Positions 34,067 to 45,270 of a DNA stretch of 64,000 nucleotides are shown piece after piece. This DNA is from Choricystis sp. odSpoLacu1. Lineage: Eukaryota > Chlorophyta > Trebouxiophyceae. Each line of letters begins with the position of its first letter. Position 1 is the first letter of the stretch. Both the position numbers and the translations under genes were made by a program. The notes under the pieces were generated by a model, which made no database searches, was not told where the DNA came from, and was given only the letters and a program-made list of their open reading frames with translations. The DNA is taken from assembly GCA_958009055.1 (NCBI GenBank), contig OY253661.1, positions 372,001-436,000 of the forward strand, read 5' to 3'.

Positions 34067-34993
34067 ATGCCGTTTGACGCCCCCATGCTGGACCCGCCCG
34101 ACTCCCCGCCCCGCGCCTCGGACTCTGCGGACGAGGCAGCAATGCCCGCACCCCCGCCGCCTCCCGACGCTGACGCGCTGGCTGCAGACGACGCTGCCGT
34201 CGCCCCCTTCTTCGGAGACGGCCCCGCCCCTGCGGCAGCCTCTGACGCTGCCGACGACGACGGCGGCGGCGACGTCAGCGACGGCGGCGGCGGCGACCTG
34301 TCGCGCCGGGCGGTCGCAGCGCGCAGGCTGGCCGCGGTGCGGCGCCTGCATGCAGCGTACGCGCGCCAGGCGCGCGTGCTCAAGGCGGCTGTGAAGGCGG
34401 CGGAGAAAGAGGAGAAGGCGGGTGGTGTGGCCAGGGGGGAGGGGTGCCCGCGCGAGGTGCACCCGGGCCCTCTCGCGTCCGACGGGACAACCCCCGCCAA
34501 CAACGGCGCCCCCTCCCCACCTTCCCTCACCGCCGCCCCAGCCGGCTGGTGCGCTGCCCTGGCCGCGGCCGCCCCCCGCCTCGCCCGCCTGGAGGCGGCA
34601 GCCGCGCGCGCGGCGGCCGCAGACTTAGACAGGTGCGGCGGCCTGGCCATGCTCCTGGGCCGGTCCACCACAGCCACCCTGCGCTCTCCCGCCACCTCCC
34701 TGGGCCGTGGGGACAGCGTGGACGTGGATTGGGGCGTGCTGGATGGCGCATCCGCCGCGCGCGGCGTGTCGCGGCGCCAGGCGTGCCTGGAGCTGACCGC
34801 GCGGGGCGCGTTTGTGCTGACCAACACGGGGCGGCGCACGCTGACGGTCAATGGCGCCCCCCTGGCCCCGGGGGAGGCGACGGAGTTGGGAGCGTTGGCC
34901 CTGGTGGAGGGTGGCGGCGCGAGGGCACTGTTTGTGCCGAGCGCGCGCGCGGTCGGGCGCGCGACGGCGCGGTCGGCGGCGCTGGCGCTGTGA
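34067..34993 (+). CDS. FHA-domain protein resembling MCRS1 (INO80-associated)
   Basis: FHA domains bind phosphothreonine. Single exon, 308 aa. Residues 1-75 are acidic and Pro/Ala-rich, 80-120 basic and helical (RAVAARRLAAVRRLHAAYAR), and 140-185 Ala-rich. The C-terminal FHA domain begins AMLLGRSTTATLRSP and continues SVDVDWGVLDG, ARGVSRRQACLELTARGAFVLTNTG and TLTVNGAPLAPGE: the conserved GR, SRRQ (SxxH position) and N-G residues are present. The SRRQA version and the DVDWG strand resemble the FHA of MCRS1, a subunit of INO80/NSL chromatin complexes, rather than kinase-type FHAs. It begins 88 bp after the preceding stop, an unusually short gap. Confidence 0.68.
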   Translation: MPFDAPMLDPPDSPPRASDSADEAAMPAPPPPPDADALAADDAAVAPFFGDGPAPAAASDAADDDGGGDVSDGGGGDLSRRAVAARRLAAVRRLHAAYARQARVLKAAVKAAEKEEKAGGVARGEGCPREVHPGPLASDGTTPANNGAPSPPSLTAAPAGWCAALAAAAPRLARLEAAAARAAAADLDRCGGLAMLLGRSTTATLRSPATSLGRGDSVDVDWGVLDGASAARGVSRRQACLELTARGAFVLTNTGRRTLTVNGAPLAPGEATELGALALVEGGGARALFVPSARAVGRATARSAALAL

Positions 34994-35197
34994 ATGTTGG
35001 ACAGGGTGTGGAAGAGAGATTCACCTTTGGTTTTTAGTGTAGCTTTTTTTGGCGAGTGTTTTGGTTTTGAAGAGGAACAAAAAGAGGTCAGCTTTGACAA
35101 AACCGCACAACCGCGAATTGGAAGCAAGAGCCCTCGCTCTCTCGCACACGCGCCCACACTCACGTGTGTGTGCCCTCACCACCACTCTTCTCCTTGC

Positions 35198-36873
35198 ATG
35201 CGCGCCCCCACCGCGTTCCAGGCGCGCCCCCACCCCCCGCGCGCCGGTCTGCACCCGCCCACGCGCAGGCACCCGGCGCCCCCTGCCGCCTCCTCCTCCT
35301 CCCCCCACGACGCGCCTCAGCCGCGCGTGACACCCATGCCACCATCTGCGGGTGATGGCGGCACGCCGATGACGCTGACCGCGTTGATGAGTGCCGCGTC
35401 CCTGCCGCCGCTCGCGCGGCCATCCACCGCGACGGGCCCCGCGGTCGTCGTGTTCTCGGGGGGCACCGCGTTCAACACGGTGGCAGGTGAGAGAAGATGG
35501 GAGAGAGAGAGAGGTTGGTGTTGTGGGGAGTCGCGTATCGACAAACAAAAAACCATCATTCCTCTCCCCCCACCCTCTCTCTCTCCCCACCAGGCCGCCT
35601 CTCCCGCTTCACCACCAACGTGACCCACGTCCTCCCCGTCTCCGATGACGGCGGCTCCACCGCCGAGATTGTGCGCGTGCTGGGCGGCCCCGCCATAGGC
35701 GACATCCGGTCGCGTTGCCTGCGCCTGGCGGACACCACCGACCCTGAAGCCGCCGCCGTGGCCGCCCTACTGGGGCACAGGTTGCCTGGGACGGGAGCGG
35801 CCGCTGCCAGAGCAGAGTGGGATGCTGTGCTGGATGGAACACACAGTTTGTGGGGGGGCGTCTCCGACCCCTACAAACACGTCATCCGCGCCTTCCTCGT
35901 CCACTTCCACGCCCAGGTGCTGCTGGCGGGTGGTGACGCGTCCCCCAGTGGCGACGGCAGTGGCCTCCCCGACCCCGCCCGCGCGAGGTTTAATTTCGCG
36001 GGCGGCTCTGTCGGCAATTTTTTCTTTGCCGGCGCGCGCACCTTCTTCCGCTCCCTGGAAGCCGCCGCCTTCCTCTTCTGCCGCGTGGCTCGCGCTCCGG
36101 AGGGTGCCGCCGTCCTGCCCGCCGTGGCGACGGAGGGGCGGCTGACCCTGGGCGCGTTGCTGGAGGATGGGTCCGTGGTGGTCGGCCAAAACGAAATCTC
36201 GCACCCCCCCCCCGCCGCCTCCCCCGATCGGGCCGCCGTCGACAAAGCGGCGGCTGGGTCGGTCAACGCGCCCCTGCCGTCTGCTGTGGCCCGCGTGTTT
36301 TATGCGCCCGCTGACGCTGCTGTCGGCGCGCACGGCGCGACACTAGCTGAAGCCGCCCCCGCCGCCAACCCGCGCGTCCTCACCGCCCTGGCCCGCGCTG
36401 ACGCAGTCGTGTACGGCATGGGGTCGCTGTACACGAGTGTGGTGCCGTCGCTGATCCTGCCGGGGGTGGGGGAGGCGGTGGCCAAAGTGCGCGGCGCCAA
36501 GATTCTTCTCCTCAACGGCGGCCCCGACCGCGAGACGGCACGCGCGCCGACGGGAGGCAAGAGTGGGGACGACTCTTCACCCCGCCCCATGACCGCGTCC
36601 GACGTTGTCGCCGCCGTCGTGGCCGCCCTGCGGCGCGAGCCCGCGCGCGGCGCCGCCGCCACGTGCGACGCCTCCAACTACGTCACCGCCGTCCTGGCGC
36701 CCGCGGGCGGGGGCGTGGAGCTTGACACCGACGCGCTGGCGGCCATGGGCATCCACCGGGCGGCCGTCGTGGCCAGTCGGAGTGGGGGAGGGGGAGGAGG
36801 AGTCGTTTATGATGCTGACGCCCTGGTCGACGCGGTGGCCGCCGAAGTGGCGGCAGCAGCGGTGGGCGCGTGA
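35198..36873 (+). CDS. CofD/YvcK-family protein
   Basis: The family includes 2-phospho-lactate transferase CofD and the UDP-sugar-binding regulator YvcK; the plant/algal members have no settled function. Exon 1 (35198-35486) encodes a Pro/Arg-rich transit-like leader and the first strand AVVVFSGGTAFNTVAG, the phosphate-binding GGT loop. Exon 2 (35594-36873) has VTHVLPVSDDGGSTAEIVRVLGG and IGDIRSRCLRLAD, which form the family's catalytic/nucleotide pocket. It then has FNFAGGSVGNFFFAGAR and GMGSLYTSVVPSLILPGVGEAV. 522 aa. Phase 1 at the single intron. A C10 run at 36204-36213 is in frame, a useful control for the broken runs elsewhere. The C-terminal 60 residues are Ala/Gly-rich. Confidence 0.82.
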
Positions 36874-37002
36874 CACAGTGATGAGCAGAAAGAGAGAGTC
36901 GCGAGAGTTGTGTAGAGATTTTCTGCAACCGAACATTGTTTTTAAAAATCGCTTGGACCTCCGTTTTGTTCTTTTTTCACCAGAAAACCCTTCCATCTTA
37001 TT
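36874..37002. other. Convergent 3' region CofD-like / adenosine kinase
   Basis: Short AT-richer spacer between two stop codons with AAAAATCG and TTTTTTC tracts; probably 3' UTRs only. Confidence 0.4.
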
Positions 37003-38547
<1,545 letters not shown>

Positions 38548-38673
38548 CGACGTGTGTGTGGTGTGTGGGAGAGGGGAAGGGAGTGGGAACGAAAAAACGA
38601 GAGTGTGAGAACGGGGGACCGCCCGATTTGCCACTTTTACCCCGACGTTTTCTCTCCTCCCCGCTCTCTCGCT
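38548..38673. promoter_or_regulatory. Very short bidirectional promoter (ADK / LRR gene)
   Basis: Only 126 bp separate the two start codons. It holds a CGAAAAAACGAG tract near 38590 and a TTTT-rich patch near 38650. No coding sequence fits. Confidence 0.5.
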
Positions 38674-40437
38674 ATGCGCCGCACGCGCGCCCGGTCACAG
38701 GGGGCGGGTGTGCCAGACCCACCGCCCCCGCCCCAGGCCGAGGGGGCCGCGCCCCCGCCCCCACCCCCCCCCGCCGACTCACCCGCCGTGCTGGCCCCAC
38801 ACGCCGACCGCCCCGCCGACCGCAGCGACCGGCGCCAAGCCCAGCGCGACGTCGCCCTCCGCATTGCCGCCCGCCACGCCGTCTACCAGGAGGGCGGCGG
38901 CGGTGGCGGCGGCCTGGGCGCCGCGCCGCCCGGCGCCAACGTTCGCGACCTGGGCGCCTGGAACTCGGCGGTCGCGATGCTGGACGCGCGGGAGGAGGCG
39001 GCGACGGCTCGGCTGGAGGAGCAGGTGGGAGTGGGTGGGTGGGTGGGTGGGTGGGTGCGGGAGCAGGCGAGGGACGGGCCCACGCCTTCACCCCCCCCCA
39101 CCCCACACCCACCCCAGGCCGGCCGCGCCCTCAAAAAAGCCAGGCGCGCCGCCGCCCCGCCCGCCTGGCGCCCGTCCCGCCTTGCAGACGCGGGCCCCCG
39201 CCCCTGCCCGTCTGGCCGCGTCCCCCCCCTGGCTGAACTGACAGCTGTCGCCGTGGCGCACCACATGGACGCCGTCGCCTCCCTCGTCGGCCTGCCCGAC
39301 GCCGCCCTGGCCAGGCTGGCGGGCGCGGCCGCCGCCCGCCGCTCCCTGGACGCGCGGGCGGCGGCCGTGCTGACGGCGGGGCGGCCGGCCGACGTGGACT
39401 TGCCTGATGCCAGTGGCCTGGACGCGGCCGCGATGGCGTCCCTCCTCGTCTCCGTCGGCTCCGGGGGCGGCCTGGAACGCCTCTCCCTCGGCTTCTGTGG
39501 GCGGGGGCTGGGCGACGCGGCCGCGAGGTCGCTGGCGAGGTGTGGACCGCACGCGCGGTTGGCGCGGGTGTCCCTCTCCGGCGCGTTTCGCCTCACAGAC
39601 GACGGCCTGGCCGCCCTCCTGGCCTCCACGCCCGCGCTGACGCTCCTCGCCCTGCCGTCCGCCTGCGCTCTGGGAGGGGGCGCCATTGCCCGGCTGCCGG
39701 CTTTGACCCCCGGGCTGACGTCACTGGATGTCACCCACTGCCGCGGCGTCGACGCCGACGCCCTGGTCTCTGCCCTTGCCCCCCCCGACGCCGCCTCCCC
39801 CGGCCTGCCCCGCCTCGCCCGCCTGGCGCTGGACGGCCTGCCGGCTGTGACGGACGACCTGCTGACGACGCTGGCCCCCCGCCTGTGTTCGCTGGCTCAC
39901 CTGTCGGTGCGCGCGTGCGGGGGTGTGGGCGACGACGGCCTGGTCGCGCTCGCGTCCGCGCGCGGCCCCTCCCTCACCTTCCTCGCCGCAGACGGCGCCG
40001 CCCTGACAGACACAGGCCTGGCCTCCATCGTGGACGCGGCGCGCGGCCTGCGCCACCTGTCGCTGGCGACGTGTGGCGGCCTCACAGACACGGGCGTCGC
40101 GGCCGCCGCCGCCCGCCTGGGCGGCGGCCTCACCTCCCTCTCCGTCGCCCGCGTGCCCGCGGTGGCGGGGCGCACGCTGGCGGCCCTTACCCGGTCCTGC
40201 ACGTCCCTGGCCGACCTCGACATGTCGTGGTGTCGCCGCGTGCCGGGGGCGAGTGTCGGCACGCTGGCGGACAGCGTGCGCTCCCTCACCCGCGTCGCGG
40301 CCTACGGCTGCTCCCAGATCGGGGCTGACGTCGTCAACGGTCACACCAATGATGGGCTGGCGTTTGTGGGGGCGGTGGCTGAAGTGGAGGGCGTGCTGGA
40401 CAGAGCGGTGGCCAAGATCGTGGTGCCGCAGTGGTGA
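38674..40437 (+). CDS. AMN1/RAD7-like leucine-rich-repeat protein
   Basis: Start 38674 (MRRTRARSQG). Intron 39025-39117 is 93 nt, a multiple of three with no stop, containing a GGGT tandem repeat; it is inferred from GCAG|GTGGGA and CCCCAG|GCCGG. The N-terminus is basic and Pro-rich, nuclear-localisation-like. The middle (AELTAVAVAHHMDAVASLVGLP, LARLAGAAAARRSLD) resembles the helical block preceding the repeats in RAD7-type proteins. It is followed by at least nine cysteine-containing LRRs, for example LERLSLGFCGRGLGDAAARSL, LTSLDVTHCRGVDADAL, LAHLSVRACGGVGDDGL, LRHLSLATCGGLTDTGV and LADLDMSWCRRVPGASV. 556 aa. A DNA-repair ubiquitin-ligase role (RAD7) is possible but not proven; an F-box is not visible. 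Confidence 0.68.
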   Translation: MRRTRARSQGAGVPDPPPPPQAEGAAPPPPPPPADSPAVLAPHADRPADRSDRRQAQRDVALRIAARHAVYQEGGGGGGGLGAAPPGANVRDLGAWNSAVAMLDAREEAATARLEEQVGVGGWVGGWVREQARDGPTPSPPPTPHPPQAGRALKKARRAAAPPAWRPSRLADAGPRPCPSGRVPPLAELTAVAVAHHMDAVASLVGLPDAALARLAGAAAARRSLDARAAAVLTAGRPADVDLPDASGLDAAAMASLLVSVGSGGGLERLSLGFCGRGLGDAAARSLARCGPHARLARVSLSGAFRLTDDGLAALLASTPALTLLALPSACALGGGAIARLPALTPGLTSLDVTHCRGVDADALVSALAPPDAASPGLPRLARLALDGLPAVTDDLLTTLAPRLCSLAHLSVRACGGVGDDGLVALASARGPSLTFLAADGAALTDTGLASIVDAARGLRHLSLATCGGLTDTGVAAAAARLGGGLTSLSVARVPAVAGRTLAALTRSCTSLADLDMSWCRRVPGASVGTLADSVRSLTRVAAYGCSQIGADVVNGHTNDGLAFVGAVAEVEGVLDRAVAKIVVPQW

Positions 40438-40475
40438 GGCGTGTTTCGTGCGCGGTGGTGAGGCGTGTTTCGTGC
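40432..40475 (+). repeat. 24-bp tandem duplication spanning a stop codon
   Basis: The 20-mer TGGTGAGGCGTGTTTCGTGC occurs at 40432 and again at 40456 (period 24). The first copy contains the final Trp codon and TGA stop of the LRR gene. Confidence 0.9.
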
Positions 40476-40577
40476 CTTTCTTTTCTGTCGCTGTGCCTGC
40501 TTTGTCGCCCCTGCTTTGTCTGTGCCATGCCACGTGTTTTTGTTCAGTCAATCTCTCACGCTCCACAGGCTTTTCGC

Positions 40578-42102
40578 TCACTCTCCCCCCCCCCGCGCTC
40601 GCCACCAGGCAGCCGCTGCATCCGCTGCGTCAGCCGTCACGTTCAACAACGGATGCACACTCACCACCCGGTTCCCCCCCCCCCCCCACCACGCTGCCAC
40701 CCGCCGCCTGGGCCACTGACAGCCCGGACAAGCAGTAGCAGGTGTGGTACAGGTCGGGCGGTTTGCCGGGCTTGTCGCGCAGGCCGCCCGCGGGGGCCTG
40801 GCAGCAGGCCAGGATCCAGTGCTGCAGGGCGGCCGGGTCGAAACTGGCGGTCAGGGGGGTGGCGTCAACGCCGGGAGGGCAGCCCAGCAACGCTTCTCCC
40901 ACGGACGCCACGTCAGCCGCGAGGGCCGCCTCCTCGGCGGCCGGCGTCGCGTCGGCGTCGCTCGCCGCGCGCGCGGCCGCATCGTCAGCCGCCACCAGCG
41001 CTCGCTCCAGAGGTCCGGGCACACCCCCCGCAGGCAGAGGCGGTGGCAGGGGCAACGGCGGCGCGGCGCCGGGGGGCAGGGAGCGTGGGGCAAGGCCGGC
41101 CGCTGCGCCGGGGGGAGGCAGCGCGCCCGTCGGCGCGAGCACTCCCCACAGGCCCCCCACCCAGAACGAGTAGCAGCCGTCCACCAGCTTGGACGTGCGC
41201 CCCGCAAACCCGCCCACGGAAGGGGACTGCAGCTGGCCCGCCCAGAGGGCCACGCGGCGCGCGTCCAGAGGGGGAGGGGAGGTGGTGCCGTCGTCTCCTC
41301 CTCCCAACAACCCACACAGCGCGGCCGCGGCGGCGCCGCAGAACGCGTACCCGCCGTGCGATTCATTGTGGGGGGCACCGCCTAACCCGCCTTCTGGGGC
41401 GACCGCTGCCGCCAGGGCGGGCGCGAGGCGGCCGCGCGTGGCAAGCGCAGACACGTCCCCGCCAAGCAGAGTGACGACGGCAGCCGCCGTGTAGCACCCC
41501 CGCACGTCAGCCTCCCCACCCTTGCACACGCGGAAGCCGCCGGCGGGGGCGTCGGGGGCGTCGGGAGGGACGGCGCAGCGAGTGATGAAGGCGAGGGTGG
41601 CGGGTGCATCGATCGAGGCGAGCGCGTCGTCGCCCCCCAGCGTGGTCAACGCCGCCACCGCCGCATACGTGGGGGCCAGGTGGGGGGGGGCGCCCGGGGA
41701 GCCGCCGTAGCCGCCGGTGGGGTGGGCGCAGGAGGCGAGGTAGGCGATGCAGTCGGTGCGCAGGGCTGTGGTGTGGGGGGGGTGGGGAGGAGGTGAGAAG
41801 AAAAAAGGCGAACGAAAGCGACGTTGTCTCCTCAACCTCTCTCACTAACCTGCTGCCGTGTCCGCATCCTCATGCAGCGGCTCCCCCAACACCGCCAGCG
41901 AGTGCAGGCCCCAGTACAGGAGCCAGGGGGTGGAGGCGGCGAGAGGGGCGTAGGCGGGGGAAAAGGAGGAGAGCGCGCGCCGCGCAAAGGCGGCGTGCGC
42001 GTGGCGCGCCAGAGGTGGAGGAGGCGAGGGATCAACGGGTGGCTCCCCTAAGTGCCTCAGGAGGCGGGCGTCCAGGTCGGCCTGGGCCGCGGCGGTGGAC
42101 AT
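40578..42102 (-). CDS. FTB: Protein farnesyltransferase beta subunit, C-terminus shifted at C14
   Basis: Catalytic subunit that attaches farnesyl to CaaX proteins. Exon 1 (42102-41850) has STPWLLYWGLHSLAVLGEPL; exon 2 starts at 41765 with ALRTDCIAYLASCAHPTGGYGG. The zinc ligands are visible: Asp and Cys in SKLVDGCYSFWVGG and His in DLYHTCYCLSGLSVAQ; GGFAGRTSK and GGLRDKPGK line the pocket. As written, the frame passes a C14 run (40674-40687) and stops at 40630 with an unrelated tail. With one base fewer it continues NRVVSVHPLLNVTADAADAAAAWW, matching the HPL.NV end of plant FTB. The exact stop after that is uncertain (40578 if the next C10 run, 40585-40594, is also one too long; 40556 if not). 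Divergent from CURT1. Confidence 0.88.
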
Positions 42103-42215
42103 TGCGCCCGGGTTATAGCGGCGTTCTTCCGTCGTGAAAAAAAGCCGTTTTTTTTTTTTTCGTTCCCACAAGAAACGTCCCCCGCCCCCTCCCCTCTCTT
42201 CCCGCCCTCTCCGCA
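42103..42215. promoter_or_regulatory. 113-bp bidirectional promoter (FTB / CURT1)
   Basis: The shortest start-to-start gap in the window. Most of it is a poly(dA:dT) module: GAAAAAAAG followed by T13 at 42150-42162 and CGTTC. Confidence 0.5.
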
Positions 42216-43350
42216 ATGTTCGCCCTCCGCGCTTCCTCCTCCCTGGTTCGCCCCGCCACGTCCGCGCGCCGCGCGGGCGTCGCCCCGGCGGCCGCGCGCC
42301 CGGCCAAGGTGGGCTTTTTTGGAGGGAGGCGTTTGCAGAGGCACCCGTTCCGGTGCACACACGCCGTGGCACAGTGTGCCGCCCTCCCCACTTTGGAGGA
42401 GAGGGTGTGTGTTGCCTGCTGACGGGGGCGGACTGCAGCGGTGCGGCCGCGTTTGGCCGGGGCGCGGGTCGCAAAAAATGGAATGGCGAAACAAAGGCGC
42501 GGATCCTCCGTGCAACCACCCGCCCCCCTGGCCCCCGTCCCCGCCTCGGACGCGGCGCCAGCGCCCACGAGCGTGGCTCAGGCTTATCTTGACGCCCGCG
42601 CAGGGACTGGCCGCCAATTGGGGCGCCGCAGCCACGCGTTCGACACATTGCTCGAAGCGCGCGCGCCAAGCGCTGCCCACCGTTGAGCGCGCGTGCGCGG
42701 CGTCCCGCCCGCCCACCGTCCCTGCGCCCCCACCGCCCCCTGCAACGCAGCAGCCAGCCACCATCTCGCGCCCAGGGGGCAGCACGCACCCACACACGCC
42801 GCGACCGCGTGCACCCACGCGCCCGCATGCCGACGTTTTTTCCCTCTCTCCCCACTCACAGGCCGTCGTGCGCGCCCCCGTCGCCGTGCGCGCCGCTGGC
42901 GACAACGAGGTGGACGTGGACGCCATCGTCAAGGACATCCAGACCAAGGTGTGGCGGGGAGTGATTGGGTGGCCAGCGAAAGCGGGGGGGCGGGAGAGGG
43001 TGGCGCTGCCCCCCCACCCCTCTCCGCGAGGCCACGCCGCCCCCACTGTCTTCGTTCCCACACTCACCCCCCCCCACTCCCTCCTCCCACACCCCACCCT
43101 CCACCAACAGTGGGACGCCGTGGAGGACAAGCCGTCCGCCATCCTGTACGCCGGCGGCGCCGTCGTCCTGCTGTGGCTCGCGTCGACTGTCGTGGGCGCG
43201 GTCAACGCGATCCCGCTCCTCCCCAAACTCCTCGAGCTCGTCGGCCTTGGCTACACCGCCTGGTTTGTGTACCGCTACCTGCTGTTCAAGTCGTCGCGCG
43301 AGGAGCTGCTGGCCGACATCGAGGAGCTGAAGAAGAAGATCACGTCGTGA
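42216..43350 (+). CDS. CURT1: CURT1-type thylakoid membrane curvature protein (CAAD domain)
   Basis: Small thylakoid protein that bends membranes at grana margins. Exons 42216-42308, 42862-42948 and 43111-43350 give 139 aa, all phase 0. Exon 1 is a plastid transit peptide (MFALRASSSLVRPATSARR). The mature part has an amphipathic helix DVDAIVKDIQTKWDAVEDKPSA, two transmembrane helices (LYAGGAVVLLWLASTVVGAVNAIPLLPKLLELVGLGYTAWFVYRY is spread over residues 71-115), and a basic/acidic C-terminal helix FKSSREELLADIEELKKKI, the exact CURT1 plan. Intron 1 is 553 nt, long for this window, with a CCAATTGG palindrome at 42614-42621. It shares a 113-bp upstream gap with farnesyltransferase beta. Confidence 0.93.
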
Positions 43351-43687
43351 GGGGTGGTGGAAAGCCTTTTTTTATCACTTTTCTTCGATCAAGAGAGAAA
43401 GAGAAAAAACAAAACAACAGTCACCCCCCCCCCCCTTTTTTACGCAAGCGTGACAACCATGAGTGAGCAAGGAGGCGAACGAGCGATTTGCTGTGTTCGC
43501 TGGCCTGTGGGTGAGATGTGTGAAAGTGAAAAACCGTCGAACACTCGTCGTTTCGCGCCCCCAAACCATCAAAAAACAATCAACGTGTTTGTCTCTCTGA
43601 GTCTACAGCGCGCAACAATGAAAAAAGTACAATGGACCCCACAGCGTGGCGCACGAAAAAATACGGTTTTTTTTTTTCTTTTCCTCT
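43351..43687. other. Convergent intergenic region CURT1 / IPMK
   Basis: These 337 bp between two stops are AT-richer, with T7 at 43364, C10 at 43426, A-runs, and T11 near 43667. No coding or RNA gene is seen; likely 3' UTRs. Confidence 0.45.
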
Positions 43688-45147
43688 TCACCCCAGTGCG
43701 TCGGCGACCGCGTCGGCCGCCGCGACGCCATCCAGCACGCTCACCAGGGACGCCAACCCCGCCTCAAAATTGGTGTCGCGGGCTCCCGTCCCCGCAAACG
43801 TGTGCGCAAAGTCGCACAGGTAGACGCAGGGGCAGGGGTCGGAGGCGGAGGGTGGCGTGGACGCGGATGCGTGCCCTCCACCCGCTGCCGCCTCCCCCAC
43901 GCCCGCGCCGCCGTCGTACACGATCAACACGCTGGCCGAGTAGAACGCAAACTCGGTCTGGCGTGCAAACCATGCGCCCAGCTCGCGCAGCTGGGCCGCC
44001 GCGCCGGCGGGGCCGCCAAACACAGAGGCGGGCGTCGCGGCGCCCCCGTTGCGCGCCCAGGCGGCCAGGGCGGCGGGCACGCTGGCCCGGGTCAGGGCTT
44101 TGGAGGCGGCTTTGTCCAGGCGGCGGCAGCCGGGGCCGAGGGTGGGGTTGTAGGACTGAGGGAGAGAGGAAGGGAGGGAGGGTGAGAGCGAGTGAAACCA
44201 AACCAAAAAACGCTGCGCCGCGCACCCCTCTCCCTCCTCTCTCCCTTCTCACCTGCGCCCCGCACACCCGAAACCCCAGCTCTGCCTGCGTCGTGGCTGC
44301 ATCCTTGGCCGCGCACTTGGCCACGTGGTCGGCCGGGGCGCCTGCATACCACGTGCGCGCGCCGATCTTGATGTCGATCACAGCGGGGCTCCTTCCACAC
44401 CTAGCCGCGACGTCGTCCAACGCCAGCAGGCGGCGCCCCCCAGTGGATGGGGACGCGGGTAACACGCTGAGAAACACGGGGAGGGCGGCCAGCAGGGGCG
44501 CGTTGGTGGCCGCCCAGGAGGTGGGAGGAGGCAGCACGGCCGACGCGCCGCCGTCTGCCCGCCCACGCCGCGCGGCCGCTGCCGCGGACCGCCAGGTCAG
44601 GCCGTCTGTCGCCAGGGCGTCAGCGATGCGGGTGTAGAAGGCCAGCTCGCGGTCGCCGCGGGGGCCGAGCTGTGTGGTGGTGTGGGGGGGAGGTTTTTTT
44701 TTTTCCGTCGGGTATCCAAGACCTGAAGACGTGCCGCCCCATGCGCGCGTTGTGCCCTCTGTTGCGCCCCTTGCTCTCTGCCCTGCATCTGCCTCTCTCT
44801 CACACCTGCAACGGTTTGTAGAACCTGCCCTCGCCGTCCACCAGGGAGCCGGCTTTGCCGTCTGAGGGAGGGAGGGAGGAGGGGAGGGTCGTGCTTCGTT
44901 CGTGCCTTGACCCTGGCCAAAAACGGAACCACCCTCTCCAGCGCGTGTGTTGCCCGGCGGTTGGCGCCGCTGCCACCCACACGGCCACACCAGCACACTC
45001 ACTCTCGAACAAATGGCCCGCCACCTGGTGCTGGCACGCGCGCAGGGTGCGCCCGGCCACCACGACGGTCAGCGCGTCGGTCGCGGGGGGGGAGGCGGGG
45101 ACCGACGGCGTGTCCACGACGGCGGGCGTGTCCACGACGGCGGTCAT
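43688..45147 (-). CDS. IPK2: Inositol polyphosphate multikinase (IPK2/IPMK)
   Basis: Phosphorylates IP3/IP4 toward IP5 in phosphate and transcription signalling. Exons 45147-45003, 44861-44806, 44669-44253 and 44155-43688 give 361 aa. Exon 1 ends CQHQVAGHLFE and exon 2 continues NGKAGSLVDGEGRFYKPLQ, the N-terminal ATP-lobe signature. Exon 3 has ELAFYTRI, LLALDDVAAR and the inositol-binding VIDIKIGARTWY (PxxxDxKxG class, with SPAVIDIKIG here). Exon 4 has FYSASVLIVYDGG, then LCDFAHTF (metal-binding Asp) and DTNFEAGLASLV. An Ala-rich insert separates strands in exon 3. Start 45147 is supported by the HQVAGH block. Confidence 0.9.
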
Positions 45148-45270
45148 GGTTGGTGGTGGAGGGGAGAGAGAGGTGGGGGGAGGTCTCTCGAATGGGCGTG
45201 GCAAGAGAAGCTGCCCCCCCGGTTTTTTTCGTTTTTCGGTAGTGACATCTATTTTGTTTCAACCTCCCCG

